From Hevea brasiliensis (taxonomy: Eukaryota > Streptophyta > Magnoliopsida > Malpighiales > Euphorbiaceae), in the NCBI RefSeq assembly GCF_030052815.1, contig NC_079495.1:48895043-48959042 (forward strand): a DNA stretch of 64,000 bases. The letters run 5' to 3'. The notes below the pieces were generated by a model. The model was not told the DNA's origin, searched no databases, and worked only from the letters and a program-made list of their open reading frames with translations. The position numbers and the translations under genes are program-made. The first letter of the stretch is position 1. Each line of letters begins with the position of its first letter. This document shows positions 53,565 to 64,000 of the stretch, piece by piece.

Positions 53565-56500
53565 TGTAACACCCTCACTGTTGCAATTTAGTACATTCTA
53601 CTGTTCCGATGATCGGTGTCGGTTTGAACAGTTAGAACATTTGGAAAAATATTTAAACTAAAGTGAGGAACCATAATTAACTCAAATATTAATAAGAAAA
53701 ATTTTAAAAAAATTTTAGAAATAAAATACGACCAAGTTAAATGAGCCGGTGCCCTAGCGATGGATAACCCAGTGGGAAGTTGCGGTCCTCGCAACTAGGA
53801 GCCCTAGACCCAGAAAATTCTTAAAATAATTTTTGGGACTCCAGAGAAGAGTCATTGAGGTTTCTATGGCATTGGAATTCCAAGAAAATATTTAGAAAAA
53901 TTTTTCGATCGATACAGACGATTTTGGCTAAATAAGACAAACAGAGTGCATTTTGGTCATTTCGCCTTCAGAGATGATTTTTGGTTGTCCAGTTAATTAA
54001 ATAATTATTATGACATAAAATGTGAATAAATATTGCTAAAAATTAAATTGAAAATGAGTAGAAAAGAAAAGGAAAGAAAAATAAAAGAAATTAGGAATTA
54101 TGACATCACATGATGTCATTAACATACCCCCACCCAATCACCATGTGACAAACTAATAAAAAGAGATAAAAATGAACTTAAAATGAGATTAAAAAAAAAA
54201 AAAAACAAAAGAAACCAGTAGTTTCTTCTTCATACGAGCTGAACAGAGAGAGAGAGAGAGAGAGAAAGACCTCTATGAAAGCTCTTGCTCAAGCTTAATT
54301 TTCCCTAAGCTTTCCACCCCAAAACTCTAAACTTCCTTCACAAAAAATTATCCCTAAACCTTGAGGAAGCTTTAAGTAGTAGAAAATTGAAGAGAGATTG
54401 AAGTTTTAACAAGCCAAGAAAGTGGTCAAAAGAGGTTAGTGTCCAAACTCTTACTATTTTTACTTAATTCATGCTTAAAGCCATGAGATAAGTAGAAAAT
54501 GTAAGAAAAACAAAATAAAAATTATGTGTATTTATTCCCTATAATTTTGGAAGCTTAGGATTGATTAGGGTTGATGAATTTGCTTGAAGTAAAGTGGTTC
54601 ATGGGCTGCCCTTAGTATTAGATGATTGATTGAACATGTTTGTGTAAGTGAAATGCAAGGGTAATGCATGAATAAACTTGAAAACTTGGACATTTGAACA
54701 ACATTAGGGTTTGCTCATGTGATAGTATATTAATATTGTAATGGTCAATTAGTGACCATTTGAATGTGTGTGAGACGGAATTGAAGTGAGTAAGGATAAC
54801 CAAGTTGACCTTAGGCATGCTGCCCTTGGTGGCCTGTAAGAATGGGTGTGAGTCCAATAGGTTTTGGCAGCTATAAATAGAGTTGTAGAGGTTCAATTGG
54901 TACAAAGCCAACTGGACATGAAACTAGACACATAATGGCACAACTTTGGTGAAGAAGACCTGCCCAGAAAACTAAACCAAGTTAACCTAAAAATTGCCCT
55001 AATCTGGGTGACATGCATTCTGCCTGGGCAAAATGACTAATGAACAGTATTCATTCATTTGGTCATAACTCAGTGTAGAAAGGTCCAATTGATCTGAAAT
55101 TTTACCAATAGAAAATTGAGACATAGACCTACAACTTTTATGAAGAAACCAAATCCAAATTATGATCATAACATTTTCAAAAACTGACTTGCAGTCAGTG
55201 CACAAAACTTGCAGAATTGGTTCTGCCCAGAAAAATCTGGAAAATTACAATCCGGCCATTTATGGCTTTTAGGTCATAACTTGAGCTAAAAAACTCCAAA
55301 TGGAGTGATTCAAAAAAGGAAATGTAACTAGACACAATAAGGAACAACTTTCATGAAGACAACTTTGCCAAATTCTTACTGTAAAAATGACCAATGGAAT
55401 AGTAAACATAATGCCTAAAATCTGAAAATTATGAATAACTAACACTAAGCTTAGAAATGAAATTGGCAACCATTGCCAACAAATTTAGAATGCAAAATGT
55501 GGTATGTTGGTGATATTTGAACCAATATACCTATTATCTATGAAAAGTTCAACATTTTAGTTGACTAATGAAATGAATAGTAACCCTACATGTAAATTAC
55601 AAATATTCAAGAAATGACTTTGTAATATGCCCTAATAGGCCTAATGTGATTGGTTTGGATAGGTTGGCATGCCAATAGGGTTCCGATAGCAGTACTGCGT
55701 ATGATGTATGGCTTCATGCCATTCTGTGATGTGATAGCCTATGGCTATACTGATTATAATATTAACTTAGCTTTATGGCTTATTGCTTTTATGGCTTATT
55801 AGCCATTCTGTTTGCACACCGGGAGATACATTGTGACCAATGGTGTGATGGCCCGAGGTACCTGGTACCCAGTGCTAGTTTACCCGTTTATCTAGTCCGG
55901 TCAATTTTTATAGGTTACTTGGGCATGAAAAAGTATAATTGAAATTGAACTAATTATTAAAGAAAAAAAGGAAATTAAATATCAAGATAAAGATCAATAA
56001 TGATTACAACAAAATAAAGAAGCTCAAAATCATCAAGAAAACAATTAACAAAATGCATGAAGAAGTTAATATCATAAAATATAATTAGCCTTCGACTCAA
56101 CAATAAGTTATTATTTATTCATTTTTTTATGAACACAATAACTAGGAAATTATGATTTTTATTCGTATATTATATTTTCTTGTATTATTGGCACCACTAA
56201 GCTTTATGCTTAGCGCGTCGCTTTTGCAACGCGTAGGTACTGAAGATTTGGATAGAGAGCCTAAGAGACCACAGACTGGGTAAGGCCATTCACAGTTCTG
56301 TATAGTGTCCGTGTCACCTCACAGGCTACAGTGCATTGGTAGGACACTAGGTCCCATTTTGTATTTTGTGATTTTTGTAAGTTTTGTAATTAAACTCTTA
56401 TTTTATCATGTATATTTGAAAGAAATGTAATATAATTTTGTGTTAATGTAAGTATTTGTAACTTGTGATTATAAATAACATATGAGAATTTATTTATGAT

Positions 56501-56872
56501 TTGAGCATGATGATGATGTGAAATGAATGAATGACAGATGGAGGAATTATTAAGAAATTATTGTAAATTAATGTGAGAATTGGAGTTGTGATTTGAACAA
56601 TTATTGGTAGTGTTTTTCACAGGTTCTAAAGAACTATTTTCTCCATTTTTAGTCGATACTCTGCCGGATTTTCTATAAAATTTTCAAAATCTTAAATGAA
56701 TTTATAATTTCAATAAATGACTTAAATAAGTCAAATTTTACAAATTGCATTTTATCACCATAAAGAAATAAATTAAGGAAGAGTAAAAACAATTGAAATA
56801 AAATATAGTGTTCCGGTAAACTGTGTGGCATATCTTGCTCGACTACACTGTAGACGGGTAAGGGGTGTCACA
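53565..56872 (+). repeat. E6 5' LTR (3308 bp)
   Basis: Palindrome TGACATCACATGATGTCA at 54101-54118, short AG repeat near 54245-54265, donor-like GT at 54435, modules at about 54880-55375, TTGGCATGCCAA (55664-55675), GCAGTACTGC (55689-55698), stem-loops (56197-56233) and end GTGTCACA. Confidence 0.94.
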
Positions 56873-56877
56873 TTTAG

Positions 56878-56889
56878 TGGTATCAGAGC
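56878..56889 (+). promoter_or_regulatory. E6 primer-binding site (tRNA-iMet)
   Basis: TGGTATCAGAGC, 5 bases after the LTR end; identical in sequence and spacing to E1. Confidence 0.94.
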
Positions 56890-56999
56890 ACGGTTTAGGT
56901 GTTTCTGGGTCTAGATAGAGTCCATACCGTGCATTGCATTTGTAAGAGTCGAGGTGACACTAATGCAGATCTATTTGTCTTTGTTATTTTGATTAGGAT

Positions 57000-58246
57000 A
57001 TGGACCCCATGTCATAGAGAGCAGTAGATGAGGAAGTGGAGAGTCGTGCTCCACTGCGCAGTGAGGCCGGGGCCGTGGAGAACCTATTCCACCAAAGACC
57101 AAAGAAGCTCGCATAGCCTTCACCTGTTATGTTTCAACAAATGGCTGAATTCTTCAGACAGATGGCTGGGGTTATGCCACCACCACCACCTCTACAACAG
57201 AAATCCCATCTGGAAAAACTGAGAAAATTTAGGGTTGTGGACTTCATTGGTAAGAAAGAAGATGACTCAGTGGTGGCTGAGAATTAGCTAGACTGCACCA
57301 TAAGGGTATTGAAGCAACTGCATTGCACCCCAGAGCAGAGCCTGGAGGGTGCTGTGTCCCTACTTCAAGACGATGACTATTAGTGGTGGGACACCGTATC
57401 TAGTGAAGTCCGGCCAGGACTAGTAACTTGGGATTTCTTCCTCGCTGAATTTAAGAAGAAGTATGTGGGAAGTGTGTACCTGGAAGGCAAGAGAAGAGAG
57501 TTTATTAGTCTGAGACAGAGGCAGTTATCAGTAGTGGAGTATGAGAAGGAGTTTGTCAGACTAAGCAGCTGTGGAAGAGAGATAGTCCCCATAGAAGCAG
57601 AGAGGTGCAGAAGGTTTGAAGGGGGCTAAATGATAACATTAAAATAATGATCACTGCCTTGGGGATTATGAACTTCACGAAATTAGTTGAAGCCACACTG
57701 AAAGTGGAAAGGGTCAGAGTAAGTGAACAGAATAGGAAAGATAGGCAGCGTAAGAGGGAATTTAGACCAGGGCAGTCAAGTATACCTACTGATAGTAAGA
57801 AGCTTAAGAGTTCTGGTTCACAAGATCAGACACAAGGCCATAGAGGCCAGATTGGAATATCTATAGTTAGCTCCCCAGGCACTGTAACAAGGGGATTTGC
57901 CCCAGTGCTTGAATGTATGAATTGTGGTAGGAGACACAGAGGGGAGTATCGACTGTTAACTGGAGAGTGTTTCAAGTGTGGGGCTACGGATCATTTCATA
58001 AGAGATTGCCCTCAGAGGAGTGGTTCAATAGCTCTGGTACAAGTTGATAGATCTGCCCCTACAGTTCAAAGGGGTGAAAGATCAGGTAGAGCAAAAACGG
58101 CTGACATTTCACAAAAGATTATTTCTGAGACAGTTGAAAGGCTCGAAGTCAGGGTGGCACCACAGGTATATGCTATGGAGGCTCAGGAGGAGCCAAACCC
58201 AGACACTGATGAGGCGATACAAGGAAGTGAAGAAACAAGGAGGTAG
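57000..58246 (+). pseudogene. gag: E6 gag pseudogene with fused pol tail
   Basis: Collinear with E1 gag but broken: in-frame TAG at 57015-57017, 57285-57287 and 57381-57383, local frame changes in the first 200 bases, and a one-base loss near 57621-57627. The 3' part is open (57647-58246, 199 residues). It starts in the end of the capsid domain, passes a basic linker and has a CCHC knuckle (C-F-K-C-G...H...C, about 57978-58019). The final codons (around 58222-58246) match the end of the chromodomain region of E1 rather than protease, marking the deletion join. The ATG lies 3 bases after the acceptor-like GATTAG (AG 56995-56996). Confidence 0.88.
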
Positions 58247-58297
58247 CAACTCTACGATTACTTAAGTCAGGTAAATTTCGAGGATGAAATTTAATTT

Positions 58298-58308
58298 AGA
58301 GGGAAGAG
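58298..58308 (+). promoter_or_regulatory. E6 polypurine tract
   Basis: AGAGGGAAGAG-type purine run next to the 3' LTR at 58310, one G shorter than in E1. Confidence 0.85.
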
Positions 58309-58309
58309 T

Positions 58310-58987
58310 TGTAACACTCTCACTGTAGCAATTTCGTACGTTCTACTGTTTCGGTGACCGGTGTTGGTTCGGACAGTTATAACATTTGGAAAAATATTTA
58401 AACTAAAGTGAGGAACCATAATTAACTCAAATATTAATAAGAAAAATTTAGAAAAAATTTTAGAAATAAAATACAACCAAGTTAAATAAGCCGGTGCCCT
58501 AGCAATGGGTAACCCAGTGGGAAGTTGCGGTCCTCGCAACTAGGAGCCCTAGACCCTGGAGAAAATTCATAAAATAACTTTTGGGACTCCAGAGAAGAGT
58601 CATTGAGGTTTCTATGGCATTAGAATGCCAAGAAAATATTTAGAAAAATATTTTGATCAGTACAGATGATTTTGGCTCAATAAGCCCAACAGAGGGCATT
58701 TTGGTCATTTCGCCTTTAAAGATGATTTTTGGCCGACTTGTCCAGTTAAGTAAATAATTATTATGACATAAAATGTGAATAAATATTGCTTAAAATTAAA
58801 TTGAAAATGAGTAGAAAAGAAAAGGAAAGAAAATGAAAGAAATTAGGAATTATGACATCACATGATGTCATTAACATACCCCCACCCAATCACCATGTGA
58901 TAAACTAATAAAAAGAGATAAAAATGAACTTAAAATGAGATAAAAAAAAAACAAAAGAAACCAGCAGTTTCTTCTTCATACGAGCTG

Positions 58988-59050
<63 letters not shown>

Positions 59051-61649
59051 CTCCATGAAAGCTCTTGCTCAAGCTAAATTTTCCCTAAGCTTTCCACCCC
59101 AAAATCCTAAACTTCCTTCACAAAAAATTATCCCTAAACCTTGAGGAAGCTTTAAGTAGCGAAAATTGAAGAGAGATTGAAGTTTTAACAAGCCAAGAAA
59201 GTGGTCAAAAGAGGTTAGTGTCCAAACTCTTACTATTTTTACTTAATTAATGCTTAATGCCATGAGATAAGTAGAAAATGTAAGAAAAAAAATAAAAATT
59301 ATGTGTATTTATTCCCTATAATTTTTGCAGCTTAGGTTTGATTAGGGTTGATGAATTTGCTTGAAGTAAAGTGATTCATGGGCTGCCTTTAGTATTAGAT
59401 GAGTGATTGAACATGTTTGTGTAAGTGAAATGCAAGGGTAATGCATGAATGAACTTGAAAACTTGGACATTTGAACAACATTAGGGCTTGCTCATGTGAT
59501 AGTATATTAACATTGTAATGGTCAATTAGTGACCATTTGAATGCGTGTGAGGTGGAATTGAAGTGAGTAAGGACAACCAAGTTGACCTTAGGCATGCTGC
59601 CCTTGGTGGCCTGCAGGACTGGGTGTGAGTCCAGCAGGTATGGGTAGCTATAAATGGAGTTGTAGAGGTTTAATTGGTGCAAGGCCAATTGGAAATGAAA
59701 CTAGACACATAATGGCACAACTTTGGTGAAGAAAGCCTGCCCAGAAAACTAAACCAAGTTAACCTAAAAATTGCCCTAATCCGGGTGACATGCATTCTGC
59801 CTGGGCAAAATGACCAATGAACAGTGTTTATTCATTTGGTCATAACTCAGTGTAGAAAGGTCCAATTGATCTGAAATTTTACCATTAGAAAGCTGAGACA
59901 TAGACCTACAACTTTCATGAAGAAACCAAATCCAAAGTTTGATTATAACATGTTCAAAAACTGACCTACAATCAGTGCACAAAACCTGCAGAATTGGTTC
60001 TGCCCAGAAAAATATGGAAAATTGCAATCCGGCCAGTTATGGTTTTTAGGCCATAACTTGAGTTGCAAAACTCCAAATGGAGTGATTCAAAAAAGAAAAT
60101 GTAACTAGACACAATAAGGAACAACTTTCATGAAGACAACTTTGCCAAATTCGTACTTTACAAATGACCAATGGAACAACAAACATAATGCTTGAAATCT
60201 GAAAATTGTGAATAATTAACACTAAGCTTAGAAATGAAATTGGCAACCAATGCCAACAACTTTAGAATGCAAAATGTGGTATGTTGATGATATTTGAACC
60301 AATATATCTATTATCTATGAAAAAGTCAACATTTTAGTTAACTAATGAAATGAATAGTAACCCTACAGGTAAATTATAAATATTCAAGAAATAACTTTGT
60401 AATATGCCCTAATAGGCCTAATGTGATTAGTTTGGATAGGATGGCATGCCAATAGGATTCCGATAGCAGTATTGCGTATGATGTATGGCTTCATGCCATT
60501 CTGTGATGTGATAGCCTATGGCTATACTAATTATAATGTTAACTTGGCTTTATGCTTTATTGCTTTTATGGCTTATTGGCCGTTCTGTTTGCACACCGGG
60601 AGACACATTGTGAACGATGGTGTGACGGCCCGAGGTACCTGGTACCCAGTGCTAGTTTACCCGTTTATCCAGTCTGGTCAATTTGTATAGGTTACTTGGG
60701 CATGGAAAAGTATAATTGTAATTGAACAGATTATTAAAGAAAATAAGGAAATTAAATATCAAGATAAAGATCAAGAATGATTACAATAAAATAAAGAAGC
60801 TCAAAATCATCAAGAAAACAATTAACAAAATGCATGAAGAAGTTAATATCATGAAATATAATTAGCCTTCGACTAAACAATAAGTTAGTAATTATTCATT
60901 TTTTTATGAACACAATAACTAGGAAATTATTATTTTTATTCGCATATTATATTTTCTTGTATTATTGGCACCACTAAGCTTTATGCTTAGTGCGTCGCTT
61001 TTGCAACGCGTAGGTACTGAAGATTTGGACAGAGAGCCCAACAGACCACAGACTGGGTAAGGCCATTCATAGTTCTGTATAGTATCCGTGTCACCTCATT
61101 GGCTACAGTGCATTGGTAGGACACTAGGTCCCATTTTGTATTTTGTGATTTTTGTAAGTTTTGTAATTAAACTCTTATTTTATCATGTATATTTGAAACA
61201 AATGTAATATAATTTTGTGTTAATGTAAGTATTTGTAACTTGTGATTATAAATAACATATGATAATTTATTTATGATTTGAGCATGATGATGATGTGAAA
61301 TGAATGAATGACAGATGGAGGAATTATTAAGAAATTATTGTAAATTGATGTGAGAATTGGAGTTGTGATTTGAACAATTGTTGGAAGTGTTTTTCACAGG
61401 TTCCAAAGAACTGTTTTCTCCATTTTTAGCCGGTACTTTGCTGAATTTTCTATAAAATTTTTGGAACCTTAGATGAATTTATAATTTTAATAAATGACTT
61501 AAATAAGTCAAATTTTACAAATTGCATTTTATCACCATAAAGAAATAAATTAAGGAAGAGTAGAAACGATTGAAATAAAATATGGTGTTACGGTAAACTA
61601 TGTGGCATATCTTGCTAAACTACACTGTAGACGGGTAAGGAGTGCCACA
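58310..61649 (+). repeat. E6 3' LTR (3340 bp)
   Basis: Palindrome 58853-58870, expanded AG repeat 58990-59045, donor-like GT at 59214, stem-loops 60974-61010, end AGTGCCACA. The length difference from the 5' LTR is mainly the AG expansion. Confidence 0.94.
58990..59045 (+). repeat. (AG)n microsatellite, about 27 units
   Basis: An uninterrupted AG run; the same site in the 5' LTR (about 54245-54265) has only about 10 units. The two LTRs were identical at insertion, so the difference is later slippage or an assembly effect. Confidence 0.95.
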
Positions 61650-61654
61650 TCTTG
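61650..61654. repeat. Target-site duplication of E6, right copy (TCTTG)
   Basis: Identical to 53560-53564. Confidence 0.94.
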
Positions 61655-63268
61655 AGTACAATGGTACATGAACACCATTGTTATGAATGGTGATCAATAC
61701 GAATGATGTAAGGAATGTATGAATATTATGATGAATGTATAAATTATGGAATTTGTCATGAAATAATGAAGACATAAAACACAATATATTAATATTTAAT
61801 GATATTATATGCCTTTGTATAGCCTAGACATATGTGTCAGATTAGATAGATTGGCATGCCAATAGGGTATTGTTCTAGCAGTACTGCGAAAGGCTTTATT
61901 CTTGTATTCATGGCTTTATGCCCGTATTCATGGTTTTATGCCCACATTCATGGCTTTATGCCCACACTCATGGCTTAATGCCCAATTATGTGTTATCATG
62001 GCTTTTTAGCCATACTGACTGCATACGTGGTTGACATTCTGTGTCCCATGGTATGACGGCCCGAGGCACCGTGGTGTCCAGTGCCAACGACCCGTTATCC
62101 AGTTTAGTCAGCTTGTCGTAGGTTACTTGGGTAGTCTAATTTATTAAAATAAGTTATGAATATTAGTAATTAAAAATGCTAGAAAGTAAATAAATGAGAA
62201 GAAGTTCTGAAATAAATTAGATTAGCTTCAAAAATTTATTCCTTAGAATGATTTGAAGTAAATTAAACTAGTTCTAAAAATTTTAAATATTACGAAATGA
62301 TTGTAAACAACGTAAAAAGTATCAAGGAAGTGATAAAAAGACTAATAGAAGAATTATAACTTAAATAACATTACAAATGTGATTTTCATAAGAATATAAG
62401 TATAAATTTTAGATTTATTTGTACATTATATAAATGATTATTGTAAACTTATGAAAGAAGTGATTCTAGAGAGCAACATAAATGACGAAATATATATTGT
62501 ATGGAAAATTTCATATGAACCAAGTAAAATTCTTGAGTTTAGAAAATATGCTCCAATTATTTTTACCTGTTATATTATTTCCTAGTTATATTATTGCACT
62601 ACTAAGCAGCAATGCTTAGCGCGATGGATTTGTTTCCTCGCGCAGGTACTGCAGTTAAAGCCCAGCGAATACTAAACAGAGATTTTGGAGTCTGATCTGC
62701 AGAGTGTTCAAGGTTGTCACCTCCTCAGCAATGCATGTAGATAGGACCCATATAGATCATATTATGTATTTTGTATATTATAATTAGTTATTATTTATAA
62801 TGTAAACTATGAATTGTATGTTGAAATATAGATTATGGAACTGTAATTAATTTGTAGATCATGTAAATTATGAAATTATGTAATTATTTTGTAAATTATG
62901 TAAATTAAGGAAATTTGAAAATTTTGCTTATGTAATTTGAGAATGTTTACATATGAATTGAGTATGAATAGATTCATACAAATGAGTATGTGAATTACAA
63001 GAATTGAATGTGAGATGAATATGATGAGCATGAATGATATTTTTATTGTAAAATATTATTGAAAATTTCAAGCAGGTGAATAGTGAAATACGTTAACTGA
63101 TGATAAAATAGGGAAAACTCCGCTGGTTTTTCCATAGAAAAATAATTGATATTAAATTAAACGAATTCAAAATTACGAAAATAATAAAGTAAGATAAGAT
63201 AGGGTACTCCGGCACCAAATGTAATACGCCTCGCTCGGTTACACTGTAGTCGGGCGATGGGTGTCACA
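61655..63268 (+). repeat. E5 3' LTR, piece 2
   Basis: Resumes the E5 LTR: TTGGCATGCCAA (61851-61862), 20-bp repeats (about 61890-61985), stem-loops (62602-62643, GCAA loop), CGCAG|GTACTG, and end GTGTCACA at 63268. Confidence 0.94.
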
Positions 63269-63273
63269 CTACA
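63269..63273. repeat. Target-site duplication of E5, right copy (CTACA)
   Basis: Identical to 46787-46791. Confidence 0.92.
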
Positions 63274-64000
63274 TAACTAGAAAAATTATGATTCTTGAAC
63301 TTGAGTGATCCTAAGACATAAGGTAACAACTCATATAAAGGATATTAGGTCTAAAAATGACTGTAGCATACCCAAATTATTAGAATAAATTAGACTCCAG
63401 AATTTGCCTGGTTCTGGACCCAGAAAGGGCTAATGAACCAGTTATGGTGTTTAGGCCATAACTTGAGATAAAAAAACTCCAAATTGAGTGATTCAAAAAG
63501 GGAATTAAAGAAGACACAAAAAAGAACAACTTTGATGAAGAAAAGTTTGGCAAATTCTCACTATAGTTTAGAGCAATAGAACAATAAACATAGGACACAA
63601 AAACTGAATTTTTGAAAATACTTCTAGGAGGCTTTGAAGTGCAATTGGTAATCAATGCAAACAAATTTAGAACTCAAAATGTGAGATCTTAGTGTAATTA
63701 GGATTAACATATTTACTAGGTATGAAAAGTCCACTTTTTGAGTGAATAGTAAGGTGAATAGTAACCTCAATAATATTAATGCAAAGGACCAAAACTTAAA
63801 TTGCGAATGATAAGTTATATAAATAGTGTAATGAATAAATGAATCATATTAATGTTTGAATGAGACATTAGTTCTTATTATTGTAGAAAGGAAAAATACT
63901 TTGAGTTCAATGGTATAGAAGGATAATAGATATGAATTATGATCGTATGAATTATCAAATGAATGTATAAATTATAATGAATACATAAATTATGTAGAAT
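63274..64000 (+). repeat. LTR H, piece 4 (runs off the window)
   Basis: Continues H after E5, with the CATAACTTGAG/CTCCAAATTGAGTGATTC module (63461-63495) and the following AT-rich stretch that parallels 26280-26800 of the 23857 solo LTR. The end of the LTR is not reached. Confidence 0.85.

Larger units (their letters stand above)
53565..61649 (+). mobile_element. E6: gag-only Tekay-related element (TR-GAG-like) nested in E5
   Basis: 5' LTR 53565-56872, internal 56873-58309, 3' LTR 58310-61649, flanked by TCTTG. The internal region has primer site, leader and a decayed gag whose tail joins directly to the last few codons of the pol region, so protease to chromodomain is missing. This layout fits terminal-repeat elements with a GAG domain (TR-GAG), presumed to move with enzymes from relatives. 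LTR divergence is about 20 of 220 in 54721-54940 vs 59498-59717, mostly transitions. Confidence 0.94.
46792..63268 (+). mobile_element. E5: non-autonomous Tekay-related element with a 355-bp internal region
   Basis: 5' LTR 46792-50781, internal 50782-51136, 3' LTR 51137-53564 plus 61655-63268 (split by E6), flanked by CTACA. The internal part retains only primer site, leader, a short purine-rich stretch and polypurine tract, so all coding functions would have to come from other elements. Sampled LTR divergence by eye varies: about 22 of 400 (47001-47400 vs 51347-51746) and about 5 of 205 (from 48841 vs from 53229). Confidence 0.94.

Noticed and set aside
1..64000. CRISPR arrays, tRNA or rRNA genes, host protein-coding genes
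   Set aside because: No spacer-repeat pattern, no tRNA cloverleaf or rRNA-like sequence was noticed, and every substantial coding frame is explained by retrotransposon gag or pol.

Overview
The window is a piece of plant (most likely dicot) heterochromatin made almost entirely of nested LTR retrotransposons. The evidence is a Ty3/Gypsy polyprotein of the chromodomain-bearing Tekay/Del type, primer-binding sites complementary to plant initiator tRNA-Met, LTRs of 3-4.6 kb bounded by TGT...ACA, and exact 5-bp target-site duplications (TSDs) around most insertions. I found no cellular protein gene, tRNA, rRNA, CRISPR array or bacterial feature. The species cannot be fixed from this sequence alone.

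Left half. An old minus-strand element (E3) runs from beyond the left edge to 35634. Its left LTR survives as 2374-2583, 13592-13810 and 16914-17055, its internal region is only 17056-17537, and its right LTR is 17538-20165 plus 33611-35634. Several things have landed in it: a minus-strand LTR (1-2373, TSD AATTT on the visible side); element E1 (2584-13586, plus strand, TSD ATAAG); the 5' part of an Angela-like Ty1/Copia element (13811-16913); and element E2 (20166-33605, minus strand, TSD TTGTA). E2 itself holds a 4.45-kb solo LTR (23857-28306, TSD CGTAT).

Right half. A plus-strand LTR (H) starts at 36120, inside an older LTR scrap, and is still running at 64000. It is split by a solo LTR (36912-40981, TSD ACCTC), a minus-strand solo LTR (41723-46357, TSD GACCA) and element E5 (46792-63268, TSD CTACA). 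E5 carries element E6 (53565-61649, TSD TCTTG) inside its own 3' LTR.

Coding content. Only E1 has a substantial gag and pol, and both carry breaks: a frameshift near 6949-6960 and stops at 7012-7014 and 7171-7173. From 7174 the frame stays open through reverse transcriptase, RNase H, integrase and chromodomain. E6 keeps a decayed gag joined to the pol tail. E2 keeps a capsid-less gag remnant. E3 and E5 keep only leader and tail sequence.

The most interesting signals lie in the non-coding LTR and leader DNA. (1) A conserved splice-donor-like site (AG|GTTAGTG) about 840-905 bp into the LTRs pairs with a branch point, polypyrimidine tract and AG acceptor lying 3-8 bases before the gag ATG. This predicts a 2.4-3.2 kb leader intron that removes the primer-binding site. 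(2) Two adjacent stem-loops, with compensatory base changes between families, sit directly before a conserved (C/T)AG|GT. (3) An 18-bp bZIP-like palindrome lies at a fixed offset of about 520-545 bp in the LTRs. (4) Short sequence blocks are shared between the Gypsy and Copia LTRs.
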